DNA of 49,515 bases from a virus, in the IMG/VR virus record IMGVR_UViG_3300013093_004893, positions 1 to 49,515 of that record; one strand, given 5' to 3'. Positions 29,947 through 37,808 of the stretch are shown here, piece by piece. The first letter of the stretch is position 1, and the number at the start of each line of letters is the position of its first letter. A program made the translations under genes and the position numbers. The notes beneath the pieces are model-generated. The model was not told where the DNA came from, searched no databases, and saw nothing but the letters and a program-made list of their open reading frames with translations.

Positions 29947-30447
29947 TTAGGCAGCCTCCTGCAAAGTGCCATCGTTGTGTGTGAAAATGCCTTCCATTTC
30001 CAGCCACATGTCCAGCTCTGGATAAGTACCGCGAGCACATTCGATGCCTGCAGCCCATGCAGCATTGCGAGACATCTCTTGCCGCACAATGACACTTTGA
30101 TTGTCCCAGTATTCGCGCGTCATACCCGATGCAGCAAACCCCAGCTCTTCGTGTGCAATTTCCACAGGCTCTGTGCTGGCACTAGCAGCTGCTAGATCTG
30201 CAGTTTTACGCTGTTTGGCAGTGTTGCTGCTGGGCACGCTGGCAGGCACTGAATCGCCCTGCGACAACAGCCATGCTTGAGCAGCAGGTGCAGACATGGG
30301 CTGGGGCAAGTCAAACAACTTCACTTCTGTGCAGCCTGCTTTGATTAAAATCTTGCTGCGAGCAGCAGCAGTGCCGTTGGCAAGACGCAGAGTCTTTTTG
30401 CCATTTTGCACACTGGTCCCCGCAACGGTGTAGGTACGATCACTCAT
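29947..30447 (-). CDS. Hypothetical early protein (166 aa)
   Basis: 166 aa with GGAG before the ATG and its own promoter. N-terminus TYTVAGTSVQNGKKTLRLAN then KILIKAGCTEVKLFDLP suggests a small beta-alpha domain; a Ser/Ala-rich linker follows; the C-terminus SVIVRQEMSRNAAWAAGIEC is helical. Higher GC and Ala/Gln-rich codon choice than the surrounding genome. Function unknown. Confidence 0.7.
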   Translation of the reverse strand: MSDRTYTVAGTSVQNGKKTLRLANGTAAARSKILIKAGCTEVKLFDLPQPMSAPAAQAWLLSQGDSVPASVPSSNTAKQRKTADLAAASASTEPVEIAHEELGFAASGMTREYWDNQSVIVRQEMSRNAAWAAGIECARGTYPELDMWLEMEGIFTHNDGTLQEAA

Positions 30448-30471
30448 TGATAGCTCCTTGCTTGCAGAATC

Positions 30472-30499
30472 ATTATAGCACGATGTTTGAAATGGTCAA
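30472..30499 (-). promoter_or_regulatory. Early promoter D
   Basis: TTGACC (30494-30499), 16 nt, TATAAT (30472-30477). Confidence 0.8.
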
Positions 30500-30505
30500 T
30501 GGTTT

Positions 30506-30724
30506 TTACAACTCGTCGTAGAGCAATTCTTCTTCAGCTTCAAACTGCCACACTGGCACATATTCACCGTCATTGGCAAAGTAAGCAACTTCGATGACGT
30601 TGTAGCCACCTGTGTCGCGACGGCAGTATTTCTTTGCCCACGCAACAGATTGATCGCGGCTGTTGCAGCTGTAAAGCTCTTGCTCGTTGACATAGCCATA
30701 ATCGCCATAAACAATATATTTCAT
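30506..30724 (-). CDS. Hypothetical early protein (72 aa)
   Basis: 72 aa: MKYIVYGDYGYVNEQELYSC at the start, acidic C-terminus (QFEAEEELLYDEL). AAGGAG and promoter E upstream. A small acidic protein of the kind phages use to bind host enzymes; function unknown. Confidence 0.7.
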   Translation of the reverse strand: MKYIVYGDYGYVNEQELYSCNSRDQSVAWAKKYCRRDTGGYNVIEVAYFANDGEYVPVWQFEAEEELLYDEL

Positions 30725-30748
30725 GTTTTGCTCCTTGTTTGCAAGTGC

Positions 30749-30776
30749 ATAATAGCACCAACACCTGCAGTGTCAA
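30749..30776 (-). promoter_or_regulatory. Early promoter E
   Basis: TTGACA (30771-30776), 16 nt, TATTAT (30749-30754). Nearly identical to promoter F. Confidence 0.82.
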
Positions 30777-30782
30777 CCAAAA

Positions 30783-31133
30783 TCACACAGCCACAGCAAA
30801 CTTGGCATGCCAGCTGCTGAGGAAATCTTTGCCCACGTCCAAGCTGACATATTTGCTGCCCTGCATGCCGTGTTCGCTGTAGCCAACATCGCTGCCGTCC
30901 AGCCCTATGCTGGTGAGGAACTCGCACAGTTCAGTTTCGAACTGGCTGTCAGTGTAGATCAGTCCCAGCTTGTTGACATTCCAGCTGGCAGTGTCAAAGT
31001 ATACTCGCAGCTCGCCAAACTCAGCGTTGTCAGATTCATAGCTGACAAACAGTCCTTTGACAGTGACAGCACGTGCCGCACGGCTCCAGTAGCCGTCACC
31101 GCAGGTGTATAACACAGTATTAACGTTGATCAT
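30783..31133 (-). CDS. Hypothetical early protein (116 aa)
   Basis: 116 aa from the ATG at 31133 (AAGGAG upstream; an ATG at 31160 lies inside the promoter). VLYTCGDGYWSRAARAVTVK, LGLIYTDSQFETELCEFLTS and KYVSLDVGKDFLSSWHAKFA point to a compact alpha/beta domain. No family recognised. Confidence 0.7.
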   Translation of the reverse strand: MINVNTVLYTCGDGYWSRAARAVTVKGLFVSYESDNAEFGELRVYFDTASWNVNKLGLIYTDSQFETELCEFLTSIGLDGSDVGYSEHGMQGSKYVSLDVGKDFLSSWHAKFAVAV

Positions 31134-31158
31134 TGTCTTGCTCCTTGCTGGCTGGTGC

Positions 31159-31186
31159 ATAATAGCACCAGCACCTGCAGTGTCAA
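31159..31186 (-). promoter_or_regulatory. Early promoter F
   Basis: TTGACA (31181-31186), 16 nt, TATTAT (31159-31164). Confidence 0.82.
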
Positions 31187-31193
31187 CCGAAAA

Positions 31194-31373
31194 TCAGCAG
31201 TCGGGATCGAAGGATTCCCACTCCTGGGCCTCGCCCACATCCGGCTCGTCCCACTCTTGCTCGTTGTAGTATTCCTCGCAGGTGACAGCACTGTCGAAGT
31301 CATCGAAGGTTTCATCACGCTCCCAGCGTGCTTCGTATGCAGCATCAGCGTCAATGAAATAGTTGTTTTCCAT
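31194..31373 (-). CDS. Very acidic early protein (59 aa)
   Basis: 59 aa from the ATG at 31373 (AAGGAG). About a third of residues are Asp or Glu (DETFDDFDSAVTCEEYYNEQ, EWDEPDVGEAQEWESFDPDC). Such small acidic proteins often mimic DNA or bind nucleic-acid enzymes; that role is speculation. Confidence 0.7.
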   Translation of the reverse strand: MENNYFIDADAAYEARWERDETFDDFDSAVTCEEYYNEQEWDEPDVGEAQEWESFDPDC

Positions 31374-31399
31374 GTTGCTTGCTCCTTGCTTGCAGACAC

Positions 31400-31427
31400 A
31401 TAATAACAGGTCTTGGCTCGATGTCAA
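31400..31427 (-). promoter_or_regulatory. Early promoter G
   Basis: TTGACA (31422-31427), 16 nt, TATTAT (31400-31405). Confidence 0.8.
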
Positions 31428-31431
31428 CCAG

Positions 31432-31677
31432 TTATTGTATGCCGTTGAATGCTGTCCACTTGAGTCCCAACTGCTTGGCAGCCCATCTGCCCACCGCTGC
31501 ACCCATCTTCTGTGGCACTTTGAGGTGCTTGTAACGGGCAGCGACAGTCAGTAGATCTTGCTCGAGCCGGGGCAGCGGCACGCCACATTGTTCCATGCAG
31601 CTGCGATGCCATGCGTTGTAACAAGGCAGTATCTGCTCAGCTGCTGCCAGCTTTTCGCTATTACTAGTAGCACCCAT
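31432..31677 (-). CDS. Hypothetical basic early protein (81 aa)
   Basis: 81 aa, basic and helical (LEQDLLTVAARYKHLKVPQK, MGAAVGRWAAKQLGLKW), three Cys. GGAG and promoter H upstream. Function unknown. Confidence 0.7.
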   Translation of the reverse strand: MGATSNSEKLAAAEQILPCYNAWHRSCMEQCGVPLPRLEQDLLTVAARYKHLKVPQKMGAAVGRWAAKQLGLKWTAFNGIQ

Positions 31678-31703
31678 GTTGCTTGCTCCGTTTCAACATC
31701 TGC

Positions 31704-31731
31704 ACTATAACACGGCTGCAGCTTGTGTCAA
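31704..31731 (-). promoter_or_regulatory. Early promoter H
   Basis: TTGACA (31726-31731), 16 nt, TATAGT (31704-31709). A possible 17-codon ORF (31728-31781) ends with its TGA in this -35. Confidence 0.8.
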
Positions 31732-31786
31732 CCTTTTTCCATCTTACCCCAGCTGACGCTGCTGACATTCAACAGCAACATTTATA

Positions 31787-31815
31787 TTTATAAAGGTATT
31801 TTAAACAAAAGTCAA
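31787..31815 (-). promoter_or_regulatory. Early promoter I
   Basis: TTGACT (31810-31815), 17 nt, TATAAA (31787-31792). The TGA in the -35 is the stop of the 31812-32009 gene. Confidence 0.65.
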
Positions 31816-32009
31816 GCGTAGGTTTCTGCTGGCTTGCCATGGCTACTGTGTTTTAGACTATCATCGCTGTCAAAAATTTTAAAATTATCGCATTCGTAAT
31901 TTTGTGCAAACTCTAGAGAAGCCTCAAATGTAGAAAACACATGGTCAAAGTATTTCAGAACTCCATTTACCCAATGATGTGTTCGTACTCTGTGAAAATC
32001 ATCTGACAT
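31812..32009 (-). CDS. Small hypothetical protein (65 aa)
   Basis: 65 aa with GGGAG 7 nt before the ATG. Short mixed alpha/beta sequence (VLKYFDHVFSTFEASLEFAQ). Composition matches the AT-rich bulk genome, unlike the island to its left. Function unknown. Confidence 0.6.
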   Translation of the reverse strand: MSDDFHRVRTHHWVNGVLKYFDHVFSTFEASLEFAQNYECDNFKIFDSDDSLKHSSHGKPAETYA

Positions 32010-32029
32010 TTAATTTCTCCCAACCGCTG

Positions 32030-33085
32030 TTATTTATCCTGAAAATAATTCAACCAAATTTTTCGTGTTTGGTTTGTGTAGGCAGTCAAACTATATTGAT
32101 TTGTCATCACATTTAATTCTGGGAACCGCCAGACTCTTTTTAGTTTTTTTATAATATCAGTTCTTTCTACTGGATTTGCACAGAACCATCGAATAGCCCA
32201 GGGCATTTCTCGGCTGGTAACAACAGGCACTCCTTGACTTAAATGATCAGCAGCAACTATATTGAATGTTTCAGATATACTTGCCTGCATGCCAATATCC
32301 ATTTCAGCACAAATCTCTAAAAACTTATCGCGAGGAGTCCATTCATGACTGACCAATTGGTGTCCTTTGTCTGCCAAGTGCTGGAACATTCCTTTCAGAT
32401 TATTAAGTATTGGCTCACCTTTCATTTCAATGCGTCCACTGTTTATGTGAAATCTGCATTTTCTACCCAGTGACTCGGCAAATTCTACTGCACAAATAGC
32501 TTGTAATAGGTGATTTTTAAGTGGTCGTATTGCACCAAAACAACTTATATTTAAATATTCGTTATCTGGATTAAATGTTTTAGTTTTATAATCTTGTGGA
32601 TAAAAATTTGGCATGTATATAACACGCCGGTCTAACTCATCCTCTGTCCAATCATATACTGTTTGAAGAAACGTTTTTGTTTCCTCCATCATTCGTGGTG
32701 CATTGACTCCTATGATAATATTTTTAAATCTGGCATAATCACCCAGCCAATCCATGGCTATACCTTCACTTGCAATAAAAGGCATTTCACTGTGCAGTCG
32801 TATTATCCAAGTTACAGTGGGGTGCAGTTTTGATAAAACATCAAATTTAGTGGGTACAACCCAAAGTGCTTCTATAATTACGTGTGTTGGTTTGTAGGCG
32901 CGAACTTCTCTGTCAATACAATTATTATCAACAGCCACAAACATTTTGCTTTCTACACCTGCTTCCTGAAGCATAGTGTCCATGAATTTTACACTGTTAA
33001 ACAGACCAGTGCTTATACCAACATGATTATGAATTTTTTGATTATAATCTGGGCGTCTTTTTAGAATGAAAAGTATTCGTGCCAT
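32030..33085 (-). CDS. GT-B glycosyltransferase (GT4-like)
   Basis: 351 aa. N-domain: MARILFILKRRPDYNQ with GISTGLFNSV; middle: ISCFGAIRPLKNHLLQAICA, the usual start of the nucleotide-sugar domain; C-domain: SETFNIVAADHLSQGVPVVT with the E-x7 region. Likely retaining transferase acting on DNA, a virion protein or host glycan. A second, truncated copy lies at 28907-29509 in the same orientation. Confidence 0.78.
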   Translation of the reverse strand: MARILFILKRRPDYNQKIHNHVGISTGLFNSVKFMDTMLQEAGVESKMFVAVDNNCIDREVRAYKPTHVIIEALWVVPTKFDVLSKLHPTVTWIIRLHSEMPFIASEGIAMDWLGDYARFKNIIIGVNAPRMMEETKTFLQTVYDWTEDELDRRVIYMPNFYPQDYKTKTFNPDNEYLNISCFGAIRPLKNHLLQAICAVEFAESLGRKCRFHINSGRIEMKGEPILNNLKGMFQHLADKGHQLVSHEWTPRDKFLEICAEMDIGMQASISETFNIVAADHLSQGVPVVTSREMPWAIRWFCANPVERTDIIKKLKRVWRFPELNVMTNQYSLTAYTNQTRKIWLNYFQDK

Positions 33086-33152
33086 AATTTCCCTGTGATT
33101 TAAAACTATATTTAATAGTATTCAGGGTAAATTTTTTGCATGTAGAATAAAA

Positions 33153-33180
33153 AATAGGGACTATTCAGTCCCTATTTTGT
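33153..33180. terminator. Bidirectional terminator
   Basis: AATAGGGACT / AGTCCCTATT, 10-bp stem, 4-nt loop, A-run before and T-run after. It ends the 33189-33440 transcript. Confidence 0.85.
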
Positions 33181-33188
33181 CGTGAATT

Positions 33189-33440
33189 TCAGTTAGATTT
33201 TGCTGCAGGATCTTTTTGACTGCCATGTTGAGGAGCAGGTTTTGTCTCAGTCTTTGTGGTAGTGACACCGGCAGGTTTAACAGCAGCATGATCTACTGGC
33301 TTTACAACTGGTGTCTTTGCAGGTGATGTAACTGTGGGTTTCTTATCAACTGACTTGTCCTGTGCCATGCTGGCAGTTGCAAATCCTGCCACGCCAGTTG
33401 CAAACGATAGTCCAAAAAATGCCAACATTAACTTTTTCAT
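33189..33440 (-). CDS. Small exported Lys/Pro/Thr-rich protein
   Basis: 83 aa with AGGAG before the ATG. Signal peptide MKKLMLAFFGLSFATGVAGF..SMA, then a low-complexity mature part (KPTVTSPAKTPVVKPVDHAA, TKTETKPAPQHGSQ). Flanked by its own terminator. It resembles small host periplasmic proteins; role unknown. Confidence 0.65.
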   Translation of the reverse strand: MKKLMLAFFGLSFATGVAGFATASMAQDKSVDKKPTVTSPAKTPVVKPVDHAAVKPAGVTTTKTETKPAPQHGSQKDPAAKSN

Positions 33441-33554
33441 TTGTCTCTCCTATAATGAAGGAATGATCTCCTTCAGATATTATTAAGCAGTAGAATTTTG
33501 TTTTTTACTAGGTTTAATTAAGGTAAAATTATGGTTTTTTTATATTTTTTACTG

Positions 33555-33583
33555 AAAAACCGCGTGCCCAAAGAACACGCGGT
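33555..33583 (-). terminator. Terminator of the 33638-33973 gene
   Basis: CACGCGGT loop complement: ACCGCGTG / CACGCGGT, 8-bp stem, 9-nt loop, followed by five T on the minus strand. Confidence 0.8.
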
Positions 33584-33637
33584 GATTAAATTGTAAGCAG
33601 TTGATAACGATGATATCCACTGCGAGCGTAAAATGAA

Positions 33638-33973
33638 TTAGGTAATTAGCCCACCACCAGAAGGTATGGTAAGTCCAGTTGTTTGAGCAATGTAACCCTT
33701 GGATGCGTCAGAATTTGATTTTAAAGTACAGATAATTTGGCTATGATTTATAGTATAGTTACTCGTTGGGTCTGCACCAAGCATCCAAAATGGAGCCATA
33801 GAAATTCCTGGCCGACCTGTGTTAGGATCTTGCCCCAATACCATTAATAATGGCTTGGTAACTGTAATTGTTTTATCATCAACAAAAACGCATTTGCCAA
33901 TAATTTCATCACCGTTTGTCAGTTTAATACTAACTATGTCATCAACTCCATATGAATTTTTTATACTTAACAT
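33638..33973 (-). CDS. Sm-like (LSm-fold) phage protein
   Basis: 111 aa with AAGGAG. VDDIVSIKLTNGDEIIGKCV then FVDDKTITVTKPLLMVLGQ is the Sm1-like pattern (V-x-L-x-x-G-x-x-x-x-G-x-x). The second half is a Gly/Pro/Ser-rich extension. Related short proteins are widespread in T4-like marine phages; RNA binding is unproven. Confidence 0.6.
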   Translation of the reverse strand: MLSIKNSYGVDDIVSIKLTNGDEIIGKCVFVDDKTITVTKPLLMVLGQDPNTGRPGISMAPFWMLGADPTSNYTINHSQIICTLKSNSDASKGYIAQTTGLTIPSGGGLIT

Positions 33974-34025
33974 GATAATCTCCTTGGGTTATATTATATA
34001 AAATATAGAGAGCAATAATCAACTG

Positions 34026-34910
34026 TTAAGATGCTGGAAATGATGGTAATGGACGGCCAGGATCATCCCAGGCTCTGCCAATATACTTAAAGGAATTTAT
34101 TTGAAATCCACCTAGGTTGACATCCCCAGGTGTGTTGCCTTGATTGCCTCCAAGACATTTATACCATCCATTACCTGGATAACTCCAGAGAAAGGTGACA
34201 TGGCTACCAGAACTTGTATTGCCATGTGATCCAACAACAGCCACATCGCCTTGCCGCCATTTACTGGGATCTCGTATGTCTATAGATTGTCCGTAATTAA
34301 TATAAGATGGTGCAGATGCACTACAATATCCACTTTGAGCCCCAACTACATATTTCAATCCACTTATTTTCAGCATCCAACCCATAAAAGCAGCACACCA
34401 AAAACTATGTCCAGATGGAAAAACACTGCCAGCACCGATACCAACTGTGGCTAGCATTTTTTGAATATTTTGATTAGATGCACCACCACGCCAAGCACCG
34501 CCTCTTGCCTCTGCTAAAACCCTGTTCATATTGCCTATGAAGGCTGCATAACCTCCTTGACCAACAGCAGCTGCATCCACTGCAGTGGTTTGTGCTCCAT
34601 TCATCTGTCCTGGTAGAGCATCTGGGCCTGGTGCAGTTGCTTCAGCAATTGCACCTGGAGTTCCTGCTGGTACATAAGTATGATTGCCGTCAGCATCTAT
34701 GATATAATATGTAGTATTTTGTTCGCTAGTTGCAAAAGATATTTGCTCTTGCGTGAGATTATATTTGGGACTTGGTATAGTTGGCAAGGAATGTAAGGCA
34801 CTAGGTTGTGGTACAGCAGGTTGCCATAGTGCAACAGGAACTTGATTTACATACACACTTGGACTATACCAAACATCTTGTCCCAGATATGACGGCGGAT
34901 TTAATGGCAA
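34026..34910 (-). CDS. CHAP/NlpC-P60-like cysteine hydrolase (tail lysin or endolysin)
   Basis: 294 aa, TTG start with GGAG 7 nt upstream. Pro-rich N-terminus (about 1-70), then a catalytic domain: HSFWCAAFMGWMLKISG with the nucleophile Cys, GDVAVVGSHGN and GSHVTFLWSYPGN with the His, and GGNQGN with the polar third residue, as in CHAP-type amidases. It may cut peptidoglycan peptides during entry or lysis. A late-like octamer (ACTAAATA) lies upstream. Confidence 0.72.
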   Translation of the reverse strand: MPLNPPSYLGQDVWYSPSVYVNQVPVALWQPAVPQPSALHSLPTIPSPKYNLTQEQISFATSEQNTTYYIIDADGNHTYVPAGTPGAIAEATAPGPDALPGQMNGAQTTAVDAAAVGQGGYAAFIGNMNRVLAEARGGAWRGGASNQNIQKMLATVGIGAGSVFPSGHSFWCAAFMGWMLKISGLKYVVGAQSGYCSASAPSYINYGQSIDIRDPSKWRQGDVAVVGSHGNTSSGSHVTFLWSYPGNGWYKCLGGNQGNTPGDVNLGGFQINSFKYIGRAWDDPGRPLPSFPAS

Positions 34911-34929
34911 ATAATATCTCCAGATATTT

Positions 34930-34937
34930 TATTTAGT
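34930..34937 (-). promoter_or_regulatory. Late-promoter-like octamer ACTAAATA
   Basis: Twenty nt before the TTG start of the CHAP-like gene. Confidence 0.4.
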
Positions 34938-34980
34938 TTTTCACCGCGCAAGCCTGTTGCGTCTTTAGACCAACAGTAGT

Positions 34981-35250
34981 TCACTTGGAGTTTTCAGCAA
35001 AATATTCAGATAATTCTGTATATCCTCCAATATGCTGACCATCCAACCAAATTTGTGGAACTGTTTCTGCAGTAGGAAGTCTTGTAAGCAAAACATCTTT
35101 GGTGATAAACTGCTGATTAGACGCAATGTTGGATTCGTTTATACCAGCACTTATAATATATTCTTGATAGGGAATTCCTTTTTCATTAAGCAGAGCCTTG
35201 GCTCGGGTACAGAAAGGACAAATTGTTTTTGTATAAATTTCCGCTTGCAT
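34981..35250 (-). CDS. grx: Glutaredoxin
   Basis: 89 aa with AGGAG. Active site CPFC (residues 11-14; CPYC in E. coli Grx), cis-Pro block TVPQIWLDGQHIGGYTEL. A ~10-residue insert (residues about 35-50) is unusual. It lies just downstream of nrdA/nrdB and probably reduces the class I ribonucleotide reductase. Confidence 0.9.
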   Translation of the reverse strand: MQAEIYTKTICPFCTRAKALLNEKGIPYQEYIISAGINESNIASNQQFITKDVLLTRLPTAETVPQIWLDGQHIGGYTELSEYFAENSK

Positions 35251-35260
35251 TTTATATCTC

Positions 35261-35950
35261 CTATTGTTTGTGTCTTCTATGTATTATCTCGCCGTTTGAT
35301 GTTTTGTCAATCCAAACGCTGTCATCTGGTGGAACTTTCCCTGCATGTTGATAATGCCATGCCCAGCGTGTGTAGTAATTTACCGTTGGAATTTTGCAAT
35401 GAATTCTAGATAATTTTGATTGCTTGATTGCTTCCCAAAAATTTCTGTCACTCCACAGCCGATATTCCGCCTGTACAATCCAATAAGGTAGCAGGTAAAA
35501 GGTATTTTTGCCCAGGAATAAACAGTTGGTATCACAAAAAGTTTCACCGTTACTTTCAGTTGTATCAGTGTAAAGGATTTCTCCGTCTAATGAGCAAATG
35601 TTGCGTGTTGCCGTTACTAAATCATGTCCATTCAGTAACGGAACTAACGTTTTTATATGATCTGGTTCATAAGTATTATCTGCGTCTAAAAATGATACAA
35701 CATCATAACCTTGACTAAAGGCAGAGATGGCACCTATTACTCTTGGGGTTGCACCAGCATCTCGATGTGACTGTGATAAAATTATGTGTTGTGTTTTGTT
35801 CCAATGCTGTATTAGAGGATGAGGGTCTCCATCAGCAATCATAAAATGTTGAACAGTGTCATGATTTTGTGATAAAACAGAATCATGACACCTATTCAGT
35901 GTCTCTGCGTCTTCTCGGTAATATGGAGTAACTACAGCGATTTTAAACAT
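35261..35950 (-). CDS. Family-2 glycosyltransferase
   Basis: 229 aa. FKIAVVTPYYREDAETLNRC, HFMIADGDPHP, GDVVSFLDADN-type motif (VVSFLDADNTYEPDHIKTLV) with the D-x-D. It overlaps the nrdB stop by 8 nt, so it is in the nrd transcript. Confidence 0.82.
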   Translation of the reverse strand: MFKIAVVTPYYREDAETLNRCHDSVLSQNHDTVQHFMIADGDPHPLIQHWNKTQHIILSQSHRDAGATPRVIGAISAFSQGYDVVSFLDADNTYEPDHIKTLVPLLNGHDLVTATRNICSLDGEILYTDTTESNGETFCDTNCLFLGKNTFYLLPYWIVQAEYRLWSDRNFWEAIKQSKLSRIHCKIPTVNYYTRWAWHYQHAGKVPPDDSVWIDKTSNGEIIHRRHKQ

Positions 35951-37043
35951 CAGGCAATTGATCGTAATTTAGATCTGCTGACAAAACTCCAATTACATAA
36001 TTGGTTGATTCATTTTCTTGCAGAGCAGTTTGCTTTTTGCTGGGATTGGCATGTTTGTTAAACCATGGAATAGGAGTTGTTCGTGGTGCAGAACCTTTAT
36101 ATTTGATTCCAATATCTTTTAGTGCCGCTGATGCTGTAAAATCCACAAAATCTTTTAAAATCGCTGCGTTCAATCCAATCACAGGGCCTTTTATAAACAG
36201 ATAGTCAGCCCAGGATTTTTCTTCCTGTATCACACTATTATACATGGCATATACTTCATCTTCACATTCCCGTTTAGCCTGTGCAAAACGTGTGTCTTCT
36301 TTTACTACTTGATTGATCATCCAGGCTGTCCACTCTTTGTGCAAAAGTTCATCTTGAAGGATAAGGCTGATAATATTACCATTACCGATGAAAATTCTAT
36401 TTTCAACCATGGCCAAGCTTGTTGCAAAACTAACCATGAACCTGAAAGCTTCGAGTGCATAACTGGCATTCAATGCCAACCAAATAGCCTTGATATGCTC
36501 GTATTCATCAACTGGTATTCCCAGTTCTTTTTTACAATTTACAACATGTAAATCATTGTAATATTTACCAATATTTGCAGCCATATCAACGATTTCCTGG
36601 GTATCATGTATTGTGTTGAATACATCTTTTGGAACGTTATAGATATTTTGAATAATATGACTGTAACTTTTACTGTGAATATTAGTTTCAAAAGCACTCC
36701 AAATAGATACAAGTGCTTCGATTTCGGGCAGGCTTAGTACAGGTGAGAATACCTGTATTGGAGCGCGTCCTTGAAGACTGTCAAGTGCAGTCTGTCGTAG
36801 AAGATTACTGGTAAAAATATGTTTTACAGCCTCGCTGGCATTTTTGAAATCAGAGGCATCTTTGGTGAGAGAGATTTCTTCTGGAACCCAGAAAAATCCA
36901 CGTTGCTCCTGTTCATATTTGGCAATTTTTGGGTACCTATACTCCTCGAATCTTTGTACGGTTACTGGACCAGCAGGGTCCAAAAACATCTTTCTGTTAA
37001 GATAATCCGTTTGTTTTGACAAATCATATTGTTGATTACTCAT
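35943..37043 (-). CDS. nrdB: NrdB, class Ia ribonucleotide reductase small subunit
   Basis: 366 aa (E. coli 375). Metal ligands are visible: D in ALDSLQGRAP, E and H around the radical Tyr in WSAFETNIHSKSYSHI, E in ALEAFRFMVSFA, and E-x-x-H in LQDELLHKEW. In the second block the spacing is E-x3-H, one residue more than the usual E-x2-H. The C-terminus ends in the acidic/hydrophobic tail that docks NrdA. AAGGA precedes the ATG, which overlaps the HNH gene. Confidence 0.95.
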   Translation of the reverse strand: MSNQQYDLSKQTDYLNRKMFLDPAGPVTVQRFEEYRYPKIAKYEQEQRGFFWVPEEISLTKDASDFKNASEAVKHIFTSNLLRQTALDSLQGRAPIQVFSPVLSLPEIEALVSIWSAFETNIHSKSYSHIIQNIYNVPKDVFNTIHDTQEIVDMAANIGKYYNDLHVVNCKKELGIPVDEYEHIKAIWLALNASYALEAFRFMVSFATSLAMVENRIFIGNGNIISLILQDELLHKEWTAWMINQVVKEDTRFAQAKRECEDEVYAMYNSVIQEEKSWADYLFIKGPVIGLNAAILKDFVDFTASAALKDIGIKYKGSAPRTTPIPWFNKHANPSKKQTALQENESTNYVIGVLSADLNYDQLPDV

Positions 37044-37803
37044 TATTCTTTTTCCTTGCGTGATATTCTTTCATTTTCATACTGTGATGGGCGTTCTGCT
37101 CTGGGGTTCTGCCAGGACGATTTTTATACGACTCCCTAAGATTTTTTTTATGTTCTTCTGTGCGAACTCTCCCAATTAATGGATGAATCGGTTTAACATA
37201 AGCAGGAATACTATCACTGTATTCATATCTCAATTGTTTACCTTTACAATATGAAAATCTACCTTCCGCCGTATACTTAACATTCGATGGGTTTGTATTC
37301 AGGTGTTCGGCACAATCGGATATAGTCCTAAATTCCTTATAAAATGATCCGTCTAAATTATATGCATACACTTTGACACCAACAGATTCAATCATTGATT
37401 TTTTTACAGCCAATGAAATTAGTTTCTTTTTTTCAGTTGTATGAGTTTTACCTAACATCCCACGTGGATGTCCATTTTTTTGAATCCAGTTCTTAGTTTG
37501 TTCTGACATAACCAACGCACATTGCCTTCTCAACCATCCAAAAAGTTTGTTATTGACCCTGACATCGGTGTGATGAACTGTCATAAGTTGTGTTGCGTAA
37601 ATCAAATCTCTATTTCCTGGATACATTTTTATTAATAACTGATGTGCCAAAAAGTGTTCTTCAGGAGTCAATATAGCAATGTTACTTGGTTCATCTGTTC
37701 CACCTAAGCATTTGGGGACTATGTGATGTTTTTCCACATATCCCTCAAGTATTCTGGTTTTACTTCTTTCTATAAGTTTTTCGTAGTGTTTTTTGTAGTT
37801 CAT
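37036..37803 (-). CDS. HNH homing endonuclease between nrdA and nrdB
   Basis: 255 aa. HNH: EKHHIVPKCLGGTDEPSNI and LTPEEHFLAHQLL. NUMOD-type units follow (VYAYNLDGSFYKEFRTISDC with EHLNTNPSNVKYTAEG; RTEEHKKNLRESYKNRPG). Same strand as nrd genes, overlapping the nrdB start by 8 nt. No Shine-Dalgarno; AATAAATA sits 5 nt before the ATG and a 15-bp inverted repeat lies just upstream. Confidence 0.88.
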   Translation of the reverse strand: MNYKKHYEKLIERSKTRILEGYVEKHHIVPKCLGGTDEPSNIAILTPEEHFLAHQLLIKMYPGNRDLIYATQLMTVHHTDVRVNNKLFGWLRRQCALVMSEQTKNWIQKNGHPRGMLGKTHTTEKKKLISLAVKKSMIESVGVKVYAYNLDGSFYKEFRTISDCAEHLNTNPSNVKYTAEGRFSYCKGKQLRYEYSDSIPAYVKPIHPLIGRVRTEEHKKNLRESYKNRPGRTPEQNAHHSMKMKEYHARKKNNE

Positions 37804-37808
37804 AACTT

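Noticed and set aside
29850-30095. 81-aa minus-strand ORF
   Set aside because: Most of it overlaps the better supported 166-aa gene in another frame; only its last ~21 codons may be used.
31728-31781. 17-codon ORF before promoter H
   Set aside because: Too short and without a ribosome site; kept only as a remark because its stop lies in the -35 box.
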